Of a stretch of 22,725 nucleotides of DNA, positions 9,138 through 16,533 are shown one piece after another; within the stretch, counting starts at the first letter, position 1; the number at the start of each line of letters is the position of its first letter. Both the position numbers and the translations under genes were made by a program. Under the pieces are notes generated by a model. That model did not search any database. It was not told the origin of the DNA and saw nothing but the letters and a program-made list of their open reading frames with translations. Source of the stretch: JBCBSS01 sp039819065. Lineage in GTDB: Bacteria; Bacteroidota; Bacteroidia; Cytophagales; Cyclobacteriaceae. The stretch spans positions 1 through 22,725 of the forward strand of contig JBCBSS010000134.1 of assembly GCA_039819065.1 (NCBI GenBank). The letters run 5' to 3'.

Positions 9138-9179
9138 TTAGATGTTAGACATTAGATATTAGATACTAGATGTTAGATG
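9138..9179. repeat. Heptanucleotide tandem repeat (TTAGATN)6 before the fibre gene
   Basis: Six contiguous 7-bp units read on the plus strand as TTAGATG, TTAGACA, TTAGATA, TTAGATA, CTAGATG and TTAGATG. The array ends 13 bases upstream of the ATG of the giant fibre, inside its presumed 5' untranslated leader. I recall similar TTAGAYA-type repeats between genes in Bacteroidota genomes. Because it sits next to the translation start, a change in copy number could alter promoter spacing or ribosome access. Confidence 0.85.
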
Positions 9180-9320
9180 CTTTGTCGGAGTTATCTCCAC
9201 TAAGCCTTACATCTATAGGGACAAAAACCTGCCGACCCTTCATTGCTTTTTACAGTTGGTATCCCCTAGTGGAGGATGAAATGTTCAACGCCAAATACAA
9301 GCCTAAAGGCATCATTCTAT
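9180..9320 (-). promoter_or_regulatory. Leader and presumed promoter region of the fibre unit
   Basis: This gap lies between the terminator at 9321-9353 and the heptamer repeat, so the promoter for the fibre genes should lie here. I could not find a convincing Bacteroidota TTTG / TAnnTTTG pair on the minus strand. It holds an 8-bp inverted repeat (9195-9202 with 9267-9274) and a small GGAG-TTAT-CTCC hairpin at about 9187-9198, so the leader RNA may be structured. The promoter assignment is inferred from position only. Confidence 0.4.
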
Positions 9321-9353
9321 TGAAAAAACATCTCCGATCCAAGCAGACCGGAG
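9321..9353 (-). terminator. Rho-independent terminator after the baseplate/adhesin genes
   Basis: On the minus strand CTCCGGTC pairs with GATCGGAG (8 bp, one G-U pair) around a 6-base loop, 9332-9353. It is followed by ATG and a run of six T (9323-9328). It lies 14 bp after the stop codon of the gene ending at 9368. It separates the tail-structure operon from the fibre operon. Confidence 0.82.
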
Positions 9354-9367
9354 CTTATCGACCGGAG

Positions 9368-9748
9368 TCAGTTATCTTGTATAATCTTAGAAAGCTTGAA
9401 AAAGAAGTCTATATCGTAGGTTTCGTTACCTTCAAAATCATCTACCGATAATAACTGGCTTATCTCTATTTCTTCTTTCTCACCAAGCAGTTCGTTGTAA
9501 GCTTTGAGGTAGTCTTGCATCTTTTCATTCTTCACCTTAAAACCATTATTCTCTACTTGTTCACCATACTTTTCCTGTATCATTTGCACTCTCACCTGTT
9601 CTGCTTGCTCAATGATCGGGTTCAATTGCTTGGCAATACGGGATAATCGAAAGGCTACCTTAGGCTTGAATTGCTTTTTAGCAGCCACTGACTCTTGTAT
9701 GGCCTGGTTAATGGATATTGCTTCTTTTATGCTTAGGGATAGTTTCAT
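9368..9748 (-). CDS. Small helical phage protein of unknown function
   Basis: This encodes 126 residues. It opens with MKLSLSIKEAISINQAI and is mostly charged helix to about residue 90 (KPKVAFRLSRIAKQLNPIIEQ, then EQVRVQMIQEKYGEQ), followed by a long linker and an acidic C-terminus. The order of elements (N-terminal helix, a Lys/Arg 'AFRLSRIAK' stretch, 'R-x-x-x-I-x-x-K-Y-G') resembles small DUF1617-like phage proteins, which have no known role. It begins 23 bp after the hydroxylase-fold gene and is the last gene before a terminator. It may be a chaperone for the neighbouring adhesins; this is inference. Confidence 0.75.
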   Translation of the reverse strand: MKLSLSIKEAISINQAIQESVAAKKQFKPKVAFRLSRIAKQLNPIIEQAEQVRVQMIQEKYGEQVENNGFKVKNEKMQDYLKAYNELLGEKEEIEISQLLSVDDFEGNETYDIDFFFKLSKIIQDN

Positions 9749-9771
9749 TTAATTGATTTTTGGAGTAATTG

Positions 9772-10644
9772 TTATTGCACAATAGGTGCAGGAGTATCAC
9801 GTATCCATTTGGTAGCTATCCATTTTTCACCAGATGTAACTGGGAGATCGCAATAATTGCTGTTGTTGGTAAATTCACCATTGACAATGTTATCAAAGAT
9901 CAATACCATTCCTTTTTTGGGCTGTATGGTCAAATCAATACTTGGGAAATATATTTCCCCACCTTCGTAATCATCATTTAAAAATATCTTTAAGGTTTTC
10001 CTAATATTTCCCCCTTTGATAATTTGGTCATAGTTAGGGTCTCCCGGAGCAAAATAATCATGCCTCTCCGGCTCTTCCTCACTTACCTTAAATTTCGAGA
10101 CATATAGATTGGACCCCCTGTTCCCTTCAGTATTAGTTAATGCTGCGATTTTTCTATCCAAAGGAAAAACATTCAGCGGAACATTCTTACACTCTTCATA
10201 ATTCATTGGAGGAGGGCCGGGTTTAGTTCCAGTCACCCCCCTTTCGAGTGCCAGCTGAATTTTGGTTTCTGCCGCAGTGATAATTTCCTGACACTCAGTG
10301 TCTGAGCAGAAACTTTCCAGCTGTTGGATATTTTCTGTGAGAGTAATCGGCACACCTGTTGAGGGCGTTTCAGGGTCAAAGCTCATTTGCCCCCATTTAT
10401 CAACAGGACATTTTGTATAGGGAGAAAAGACTTTAGCCTTGATAGGGCACTGACACTGACTACACTTATAAGCTGGTGCACCAAAAGCCTTAACTACAGC
10501 CTGCGTTACCGGGTTGGTTATTGGCACCTTAAATTCGCAAGTATCACAAATAGCCGCCCTTGATTCCGCTTGTTGTTTAACAGCATCATCTGGTACCAGC
10601 AGAATATTTTGCCAACCTTGCATGATTTCTGAAATTGTACTCAT
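9772..10644 (-). CDS. Zinc-ribbon plus prolyl-4-hydroxylase-fold protein, degenerate active site
   Basis: This 290-residue protein looks like a fusion. Residues 33-79 carry C33-x2-C36, C61-x2-C64-x-C66-P and C79-P-x-D-K-W, a cysteine cluster seen at the ends of some phage proteins and likely to bind zinc. Residues about 180-283 resemble the C-terminal half of the 2OG-Fe(II) prolyl hydroxylase fold: LKIFLNDDYEGGEIYFPS (218-235), IQPKKGMVLIFDN (240-252) and PVTSGEKWIATKWIR (268-282). K274 lies at the 2-oxoglutarate Lys position, but the distal iron-binding His, expected ten residues before it, is Tyr264. The HxD motif is not clear either (H195-D196-Y197). It may bind without catalysing, or act as a structural part of the particle. 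It follows the BACON gene by 17 bp. Confidence 0.82.
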   Translation of the reverse strand: MSTISEIMQGWQNILLVPDDAVKQQAESRAAICDTCEFKVPITNPVTQAVVKAFGAPAYKCSQCQCPIKAKVFSPYTKCPVDKWGQMSFDPETPSTGVPITLTENIQQLESFCSDTECQEIITAAETKIQLALERGVTGTKPGPPPMNYEECKNVPLNVFPLDRKIAALTNTEGNRGSNLYVSKFKVSEEEPERHDYFAPGDPNYDQIIKGGNIRKTLKIFLNDDYEGGEIYFPSIDLTIQPKKGMVLIFDNIVNGEFTNNSNYCDLPVTSGEKWIATKWIRDTPAPIVQ

Positions 10645-10661
10645 AGTTATTTAATTTGTGC

Positions 10662-12476
10662 TTAGGCGCTTAAACATAATTCTAGTTGCTCTAAACCTCC
10701 GTCGTTTGTTGATATGGGGACGCATTCTGGTATAAGCCCTCCGATAGAACAACATTGCTCATTTGGGCCACATATGATATCGCTACAATCCTGAGCTATT
10801 GGCTGAGCAGGCTGAGAAGTAGAGATTGTTCTATTGCTCACCCCAGAAGCTGATAAGGTTAGGTTATCACTTCGAGAAAATCCTGTATTGTTAATAGAAA
10901 AAGTCAAAGTTACGGTACGGCTGCCATTACCACCAGAGGTTGGAGATACACTAATCCAAAAAGGTATACTGGAAATACTCCAGTTCCCAGAAAGATTCGA
11001 AGCCGAGACTGTGACCGTCCTACTTCCTCCGCCCGATAGTCCTGAAACGTTATTAGGACTTACGCTAAGGCTTCTTATAACCACTCCAGATTGAGATACA
11101 GTGATAGACCTGGTAAGCCCTCCACCAGTGACAGTAACTGTAGCTGATCTAGATAATCCGCTAACGTGTGTTTGAGCGGTTATCGTCAAAGTTCTATCTC
11201 CTGAACCGGAAGTTGGTGAGACGGTCAGCCAACCCGCATTGTCTGAAACTGACCAACTCACATTACTATCAATCGTTCGGGTGACACTCCCACCATTCGC
11301 ACTCAATCCACTAATATTGCCTCCAAGAATATTCAGGAATGGCGCTGTTTGATTTTGAGTAATTCCGAATGAATCAGAAGCACTACCAACCGTAGTGGCA
11401 ATACTTATGGTACCTGACCTAGTACCTGTTCCAACGGATTGATTGGATGAAACAGTGAAAGTTACACTTCTGGACCCTGTTCCTGATGATGGACTGGCAG
11501 TAACCCAACTAGGTGTTGAGATGGTCCAGCTGGTGTTACTAGTAATCGACCTGCTAAAGGTAAAACCAGATGATGCAACCCCATTCTGGCTACCACCTGA
11601 TATATCAACTGTAGGAGAGGTCTGATTCTGTGTAACACTAAAAGAATCTGAAGCAGAACCAATACTTGTTGAGGCAGTGATCGTCCCTGATCTATTACTC
11701 ACACCAACAGATGCGTTTGAGGCAATGGTAAATGTAACCTGCCTGGTTCCTGCACTACCTGAGCTTGGTGAGGCAGTGACCCACGAAGGCGTATTTATAC
11801 TCCAGTTGGTGTTACTAGTTACATTCCTAGCAAATGATATTCCGGCAGACGATATACCCGATACATTACTACCTGATATATCTATTGAAGGTGTCTCTTG
11901 TCGCTGGGTTATGTCAAGGGATGCTGATAAACTTCCCGCAGCAACAGTTAATGCCGCCGAACGTGTACTTACTCCCACGGCATTAGCTACGACGTTAATC
12001 GTTCGAGTAGCATCTTGTGAGCCGGTAGCTCCCCCGGATATACTTAACCAGCTTACTGATTCGGACAGTGCCCATCCGTTTATATTGCTTTCCACGGAGA
12101 CGCTAAAGCTCTGAGCACCCGAAGTCAGATTATCTAAATTTATACCTCCTAACACGCCAATTGTAAGTTGGCCTGCCGATTGTCTCAATGTAATATTCTG
12201 ACGGAAGGAACCGGATGGTGTGCGAACTGTGATGGTGGCTGTTCGTTGTGTAGCGTTCAGGTTTTGTTGGGAAACAGTAATATCAAAGCTTTGATCAAAT
12301 TCCCCTTCCTGAAATGAAGCTGGAATCGGTGCCCAGCTTTGATTAGACTCAACAATCCAACCTGTATTACTACTGATGCTCAAAGTCACCGTCCCCCCAC
12401 TCGCAGCCACTGTCGGTGAGGACAATTGGGCGGATAACTCACCTTTTGCACCATATAAACCTATTGGAAATAACAT
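10662..12476 (-). CDS. Six-repeat BACON-domain adhesin
   Basis: This 604-residue protein is made of six BACON-type Ig-like beta-sandwiches at about 14-101, 104-195, 197-286, 289-377, 380-464 and 468-556. Each shows the family pattern: an S-N-x-x-W strand, a W-[LVI]-[TS]-x-S-P-x-S-G turn, then R-S-G/A-T-[IV]-[TS] and a final I-x-Q-x-Q. Repeats 3 and 4 are the closest pair. BACON domains are a Bacteroidota speciality associated with glycan or mucin binding. The C-terminus (564-601) is rich in cysteine (C564, C569, C575, C576, C585, C601), probably disulphide-linked. There is no signal peptide or lipobox, which points to display on the tail particle. The start overlaps the stop of the previous gene (TAATG). 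Confidence 0.9.
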   Translation of the reverse strand: MLFPIGLYGAKGELSAQLSSPTVAASGGTVTLSISSNTGWIVESNQSWAPIPASFQEGEFDQSFDITVSQQNLNATQRTATITVRTPSGSFRQNITLRQSAGQLTIGVLGGINLDNLTSGAQSFSVSVESNINGWALSESVSWLSISGGATGSQDATRTINVVANAVGVSTRSAALTVAAGSLSASLDITQRQETPSIDISGSNVSGISSAGISFARNVTSNTNWSINTPSWVTASPSSGSAGTRQVTFTIASNASVGVSNRSGTITASTSIGSASDSFSVTQNQTSPTVDISGGSQNGVASSGFTFSRSITSNTSWTISTPSWVTASPSSGTGSRSVTFTVSSNQSVGTGTRSGTISIATTVGSASDSFGITQNQTAPFLNILGGNISGLSANGGSVTRTIDSNVSWSVSDNAGWLTVSPTSGSGDRTLTITAQTHVSGLSRSATVTVTGGGLTRSITVSQSGVVIRSLSVSPNNVSGLSGGGSRTVTVSASNLSGNWSISSIPFWISVSPTSGGNGSRTVTLTFSINNTGFSRSDNLTLSASGVSNRTISTSQPAQPIAQDCSDIICGPNEQCCSIGGLIPECVPISTNDGGLEQLELCLSA

Positions 12477-13246
12477 TACTTGAAGTTGGTTTGTCCTACC
12501 CCATAGAACACGTTACCATCACATAGAAATGTAAGGACATCTACTGCTCCAGTTTCGTTAGAGAAGGATGGCGCGGTTCCATTGTCAGGAAATTTGAAAT
12601 TCGGACCAAAGGTTATATCGGCTCCCGCAGATGCTATGGTCACGATCAATAAGTAAGTGCCTGGCTCTTTGTTAGTCAGGTCATTAAGCGTAAAGCTTCC
12701 ACCGATGGTCAACGTTCCAATACGACCATCTTTGGCATCCCAATTTACCGTTGAGCCTTGTATACCAGGATTTAAGTCAAACAGGGTTCTTTCCCTTCGA
12801 AACTCGTCCTGCAGGCGGTTACCAGCCGTAGGATCGTATATACTCAAATCAAGCTTGGCGGTACTTCCGGCAGAAGTAACCCTTACAAAGGCTGATCCAT
12901 CCGATGGCTCGGTATCTGTCAGTTCAGCCCGATAGTCAATTCTGGTATCTATAGAGTTACCATTGGCAAACTGTCGTTGGTCGAAGCTCAGCGGGGGCGA
13001 TTGTACAATGTATTTTGGTGAAGAAAAGTCCGCATCCGTCACCTCGTCAAATTGCAAAACCCTTCCATCTATATACACTAGCCCTGAGGATATGCTTGTG
13101 GGGCCGGTCACTTCACAACCTGAAAATACAAAAGCGCCTAGGTCCTTGAATTGGTCTTGAACCCCAATGGTAAATAGTTCCATCAAGGTGAGGTCATCAT
13201 CCCATGCATCTGGGCGACCTCCTGTTTCTAATAATAGTTCTCTCAT
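12476..13246 (-). CDS. Fibre-base / baseplate-to-fibre connector protein
   Basis: This encodes 256 residues. The N-terminus (ETGGRPDAWDDDLTLMEL, then FVFSGCEVTG and SSGLVYIDGRVLQF) has the plan of fibre-attachment proteins found after gpI-like genes in Bacteroidota phages: a helix, a 'GC' turn and a 'G-V-Y-I-N/D-G' strand. The C-terminus (about 195-256) is a beta-sandwich ending in VDVLTFLCDGNVFYGVGQTNF, a common terminal motif of phage fibre knobs. It overlaps the gpI-position gene by 4 bp (ATGA). It probably joins baseplate and fibres or is a short fibre itself; family resemblance is by eye. Confidence 0.8.
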   Translation of the reverse strand: MRELLLETGGRPDAWDDDLTLMELFTIGVQDQFKDLGAFVFSGCEVTGPTSISSGLVYIDGRVLQFDEVTDADFSSPKYIVQSPPLSFDQRQFANGNSIDTRIDYRAELTDTEPSDGSAFVRVTSAGSTAKLDLSIYDPTAGNRLQDEFRRERTLFDLNPGIQGSTVNWDAKDGRIGTLTIGGSFTLNDLTNKEPGTYLLIVTIASAGADITFGPNFKFPDNGTAPSFSNETGAVDVLTFLCDGNVFYGVGQTNFK

Positions 13247-13890
13247 CGTGTTATAATGTATTTTTTTCCAGCTATTCTATACTTGTCTACTACATTCCTG
13301 ATCGGGGACTCGTCAAAGTCATCGAGGAAGTCTTTAAATGGTTGCTGCCTTTCAGGAGCATCCGGCGTGATTTCTTCTTGCAGATACTTGATGGGCAGTA
13401 CGCCGTCCGGTTCGTCTTTGAAATATTTGAAGTTTCTCGATTCGACGAATTGAAACCCTAGTCGGATCATGAAATCGGCATTATCTTCTAATTCCGTCAC
13501 GTTCTCATTGACAAAGAATTTGTCAAGTGTTTCGAGGCCCGGTGGGGGTTCAATATCCGTTTGGTCCAATACAAAATATTTGTACCGCTCTTCTCTATTG
13601 GCTTCGTCAAGGAAGTATTTGGGCTCCAGTAGATTGATCTCATGCAGTATCCTCACCCTTCTTTCTACCGGGTCGAACTCATCATTGAGTATTTCTTGTA
13701 GCTTTAACGTCTGCCCATTACGACGTAATTCCTGTTCTGTGAATGCCCTGAAGCTCAGGAATTCACGCTGATACAAATGATCCCTGACAGGAGCTACTAA
13801 CACGCGCAACCAAGCCAACATCCTGGCCCTTCTCAAAAAGGGTGGTATGAGTGCTACCAGGAATTTGTTGATGTCAAAATTAAAGTCCAT
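13243..13890 (-). CDS. Baseplate protein in the tail protein I position
   Basis: This encodes 215 residues, starting at a TAATG overlap with the baseplate J gene, as gpI follows gpJ in P2-like phages. The N-terminus has the hydrophobic/basic run FLVALIPPFLRRARMLAWLR (10-29), typical of the Bacteroidota equivalents ('PPFLR-R--AWL--L--P'). It then has GQTLKLQEILNDEFD (about 59-73), and a C-terminal half rich in aromatic and acidic residues. I see no classical gpI motif, so the role is assigned from order and from memory of similar Bacteroidota phage proteins. It is predicted to be a wedge component in contact with the fibre base. Confidence 0.72.
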   Translation of the reverse strand: MDFNFDINKFLVALIPPFLRRARMLAWLRVLVAPVRDHLYQREFLSFRAFTEQELRRNGQTLKLQEILNDEFDPVERRVRILHEINLLEPKYFLDEANREERYKYFVLDQTDIEPPPGLETLDKFFVNENVTELEDNADFMIRLGFQFVESRNFKYFKDEPDGVLPIKYLQEEITPDAPERQQPFKDFLDDFDESPIRNVVDKYRIAGKKYIITR

Positions 13891-14726
13891 TATACTGTTG
13901 TTGTCTGAGGTTGAGGTGTAAGTAATACCAGGTTACCCAATCTGAAGTATCCTGCCACACTACGAAATTCACGAGGTTCTACCACCTCCACATCATCGCC
14001 TTGAAGACTTTTAAAGGTGATGGTCATATTAGGGATATCAATATCCCTCACGCTAGTGAGGTCCGTTATCTTATCAATCAGTTGATTCTTGAGCAGGATA
14101 CCATTGAAAGGCAATTCTGCCAGGAACTCGTTAATAGCATCATTGACTTGCTGCTCTACTTCCGATCTGGCAAATCCACGTTCGGCGTAAAGGGTGCCGG
14201 TGATATCCAGAATATCCGCTTCCACACTAATGGTACGCAGCCTGGTACCCGCGAATTTGATGGCCTCCATATAGTCTTTGAATAGGGACAACTCGTCCCC
14301 ACTCAGGTTGGTAGGTTCATTGTCATCGCCAAGTTTCGCTACGCGCATTACTAATTCTTGAGTATCGAAATCCTCATCGACAGAGACCCTGGCTATGATC
14401 TGGTTTTCTTCAGAAACATTGTCGTAACCAATGTTTCCGTTGTCTAGAATTACCAGATTGCCTACGGTTTGGAATTCACGGGCTCGTTCAACATACCAGC
14501 TTAGTGTGCCTATGCGCTGTTGTTCTATTTTAGCGTCCGTTTCATTTCTGAAAACATCCCATAAGTTCTCAAGTGTCAGAATCACACTTGCTACTACGTT
14601 GAGCCAAAGTTTCCAAAGTGCAGTAAGGCTGGGGCTCGTATTAGCGTTTAACTCGCTTCTTAAAGTAGGTTCTGCATCTTTGGCAGCCTCCAACTCATCG
14701 CGTATTTGATCAAATGTTCTTGCCAT
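13890..14726 (-). CDS. Baseplate J-like wedge protein
   Basis: This 278-residue protein is the likely wedge homologue of P2 gpJ and Mu gp47. It has an N-terminal helical part (MARTFDQIRDELEAAKDAEP, then LTALWKLWLNVVASVILTLENLWDV), a central beta part, and the C-terminal pattern of baseplate J proteins: ADILDITGTLYAERGF, SEVEQQVNDAINEFLAELPFNG, LLKNQLIDKITDLTSVRDIDI. The family is often longer, so this is a compact form. It lies between the LysM and gpI-position genes, 23 bp after the LysM stop. It is expected to form the baseplate periphery that triggers sheath contraction. Confidence 0.87.
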   Translation of the reverse strand: MARTFDQIRDELEAAKDAEPTLRSELNANTSPSLTALWKLWLNVVASVILTLENLWDVFRNETDAKIEQQRIGTLSWYVERAREFQTVGNLVILDNGNIGYDNVSEENQIIARVSVDEDFDTQELVMRVAKLGDDNEPTNLSGDELSLFKDYMEAIKFAGTRLRTISVEADILDITGTLYAERGFARSEVEQQVNDAINEFLAELPFNGILLKNQLIDKITDLTSVRDIDIPNMTITFKSLQGDDVEVVEPREFRSVAGYFRLGNLVLLTPQPQTTTV

Positions 14727-14749
14727 TTTAGTATCGAATAATGTTTGTT

Positions 14750-15025
14750 CTAGGAGAAATCGTCATTGAAATCATCATTGAAATCGCCGGATACCACCAA
14801 GTCTTCTCCGGTAGTCACTATGATCCCATTTTTGCCGAAGAAGTCCACCAACTGGAAGTTGTCAATTTCAGCTTCATTGATGAAAATCTCCTGGCCTGGC
14901 ACCAAAGTCGAGCTAACGCTTAAGTTGTTGTCTTGTGCTAGTTGCACCAGCGCATCTACACTACCATAAAATTGTAGAGCGATATCAACGATGTTTTGTC
15001 CTTCTGTTACTTTAATAGTCGCCAT
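14750..15025 (-). CDS. LysM tail protein (gpX-like)
   Basis: This is a 91-residue protein with one LysM domain: TIKVTEGQNIVDIALQFYGS, VDALVQLAQDNNLS and LVPGQEIFINE. In P2-like tails the LysM protein gpX sits between spike and wedge genes and holds the baseplate together; it need not bind peptidoglycan. The C-terminus ends in a short acidic duplication (FNDDFNDDF). I prefer the ATG at 15025, which overlaps the gp25-like gene by 14 bp. A TTG three codons upstream (15034) lies 3 bases after a GGAG and could be the start instead. Confidence 0.87.
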   Translation of the reverse strand: MATIKVTEGQNIVDIALQFYGSVDALVQLAQDNNLSVSSTLVPGQEIFINEAEIDNFQLVDFFGKNGIIVTTGEDLVVSGDFNDDFNDDFS

Positions 15026-15302
15026 CGATCTCAATTTCTCCTGTTCTTGAAATATTTAATCTGTTTACCTGCATCCCATCGATTTCCAGCTGTTGCTTGA
15101 TCCGATCAGATACTGCAGCAGGATCTGGTGCGTGAAAACTATCCACAAACCTGGCCCCTAGTAGAGGCGACCTGCGCCAATGCCCCTGGGCTGTGGCCAG
15201 AACCAATAAGGCATGTTGTTCTGTTGTCTCTTCGATTACGAAGTCTCCATTCTCGATCTTAAGATCGAAGTTGGTATCTAGTGCTATATCAAATGCTGGC
15301 AT
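15012..15302 (-). CDS. gp25/gpW-like baseplate wedge protein
   Basis: This 96-residue protein matches the gp25/gpW/XkdS plan: FDIALDTNFDLKIENGDFVI, then QHALLVLATAQGHWRRSPLLGARF, then a helix and a final ISRTGEIEIDGDY. The G-x-W-x-x-x-P-x-x-G element is the conserved core of this family. In contractile tails the protein links the sheath to the baseplate wedge. The gene is 2 bp after the small unknown gene and overlaps the LysM gene. Confidence 0.85.
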   Translation of the reverse strand: MPAFDIALDTNFDLKIENGDFVIEETTEQHALLVLATAQGHWRRSPLLGARFVDSFHAPDPAAVSDRIKQQLEIDGMQVNRLNISRTGEIEIDGDY

Positions 15303-15304
15303 AA

Positions 15305-15544
15305 TTAGTTTATTTGTACTGTCACAATTGCATTGTTGGCTTGAGCCGTAGGTGATCCTGCAGTAGTAATTCCACCTGGTGGAATAGTTAGTGATTGTGA
15401 TCTGATATAAGCATCGATGATATTGGCCAAACCATCCGCCAATGTATCAAATGCATCACCTTGACTATCTTCTGGCGCATCTATACTGGCCATATTGCCT
15501 AAAAGGCTTTTTATATCACTTTTGAGTCCTTGTTTGTTTAGCAT
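15305..15544 (-). CDS. Small tail/baseplate-associated protein, unknown function
   Basis: This encodes 79 residues. It has an N-terminal helix (LKSDIKSLLGNM), a second helix (DAFDTLADGLANIIDAYIRS), then SLTIPPGGITTAGSPTAQAN and a beta strand. Similar small proteins ending in a 'T-PG---AGSP' segment are common between spike and wedge genes in phages and tailocins, but I know of no assigned function. The start overlaps the spike gene's stop (TAATG), so it is translationally coupled to the spike. A role as a spike-tip or wedge accessory is only inferred. Confidence 0.8.
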   Translation of the reverse strand: MLNKQGLKSDIKSLLGNMASIDAPEDSQGDAFDTLADGLANIIDAYIRSQSLTIPPGGITTAGSPTAQANNAIVTVQIN

Positions 15545-16530
15545 TACTTAAAAAGTTTTGGGATTCTGGCTTCGATTGCTGCAAAATCAGCGATATTGAT
15601 TGGTGGGCCTGATGGCCCTACCCCCGTAGAAACGGTAAGTGCTTTAATGGCTGTAATCAAATCAGTGATAATACTTTTGAGGTCTTCATCGTCTTTTTTG
15701 ATCGTTATACCTGCCGATTCAACCGAAACCTCAACCTGTGGGGAACCTTCGTCCCTGGTTATTGTCACACCAGCATCAGTCATCAGTATTTCACTCTTGT
15801 TACCTCCTTCTTCTCGTTTCAAGGTTATACCAGAAGCCTCAGTTCTAATTTCAATAAGCGGGTCGTCTTCATTTCTCTGAATGAGTATACCCGTGTTATC
15901 CATGATGATTTCGCTTTTAACCGATTCTTCGCCTCTTTTGAGCCCTATACTCGAATCATCAATTACAATCTCGCTTTTGTCAGCTTCCTCTCCCCGCTTC
16001 ATTCTCACCCCTGTATCATCACTTTTGATCTCCGTTTTGATGACATCATCTGCAAGAGAGACATTTTGATCGCCGCTGACTTGATGGTAATTGCCTGGTT
16101 CGGTCAAAATCTCCGTGCGTAAGTTCCGATTGTATATAGTGTGCCGTGAAGCCTCCTGAGTGGAATTAATATTATTCAACTCTTCTGGCTCGTCAGGGCC
16201 GCTTCCAAGGCCGAGTGCACTACCCAATGAGATGGGCAGAGTAGGTTGAATGCTGAAGTCCATTTCTTCGATCTCAGAAAACATACCTACGAAACCACCT
16301 TTGTCCGTTTCCATGACCACGGCAATCACACTACCTACTCTAGGATATATGATCATGCCAGGGCCTACCCTACTAATGAGCCGCACATTCTTGACGATAG
16401 CTTCGTTGTTGAAAGGCCTTACCTCACACAAACTATCTTCACGGTCCACTTTCAGGACAGTGCCATATAGTATATTGTCTGTGGCCTTTTGTGGCCCAAC
16501 CAGTTCTCTTATTGCTTCTCCTATACTCAT
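15544..16530 (-). CDS. gpV-like baseplate spike with 20-residue repeats
   Basis: This 328-residue protein is the central spike. Residues about 20-90 form an OB-fold (LYGTVLKVDREDSLCEVRPF, then PRVGSVIAVVMETDKGGFVG), as in Mu gp45 and P2 gpV. Residues 91-164 are a linker with GNYHQVSGDQN. Residues 165-284 are six consecutive repeats of exactly 20 residues, which should wind into a trimeric beta-helical needle. The C-terminus (285-328) is a helix and a Pro/Gly linker ending RIPKLF, rather than the HxH iron-binding tip of P2-type spikes, so a separate tip protein is likely. The gene starts 3 bp after the hub gene's stop. Confidence 0.88.
   Translation of the reverse strand: MSIGEAIRELVGPQKATDNILYGTVLKVDREDSLCEVRPFNNEAIVKNVRLISRVGPGMIIYPRVGSVIAVVMETDKGGFVGMFSEIEEMDFSIQPTLPISLGSALGLGSGPDEPEELNNINSTQEASRHTIYNRNLRTEILTEPGNYHQVSGDQNVSLADDVIKTEIKSDDTGVRMKRGEEADKSEIVIDDSSIGLKRGEESVKSEIIMDNTGILIQRNEDDPLIEIRTEASGITLKREEGGNKSEILMTDAGVTITRDEGSPQVEVSVESAGITIKKDDEDLKSIITDLITAIKALTVSTGVGPSGPPINIADFAAIEARIPKLFK
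15679..16038 (-). repeat. Six tandem 60-bp coding repeats in the spike gene
   Basis: Spike residues 165-184, 185-204, 205-224, 225-244, 245-264 and 265-284 align without any insertion. The consensus is K-S-E-I-x-x-D-D-x-G-[VI]-x-[LMI]-K-R-x-E-E-x-x. Alternating hydrophobic positions are kept while surface residues vary. The lack of any indel over 120 residues shows strict structural selection. Confidence 0.93.
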
Positions 16531-16533
16531 ATT

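Noticed and set aside
9170..9451. Plus-strand reading frame of 93 codons across the gap before the long fibre
   Set aside because: It starts within the heptamer repeat, runs through the minus-strand terminator and then through the 3' part of the gene at 9368-9748. I see no recognisable motif or ribosome-binding site, so it is most likely a chance frame; a relic cannot be fully excluded.
11677..12114. Plus-strand frame of 145 codons inside the BACON gene
   Set aside because: It is the antisense of repetitive Ser/Thr/Val-rich coding sequence, which tends to stay open. It has no start signal or family resemblance.
15025..15034. TTG at 15034 as the start of the LysM gene
   Set aside because: It has GGAG only 3 bases before it, whereas ATG at 15025 is the more usual start codon. 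The choice remains open, so both are named in the entry.
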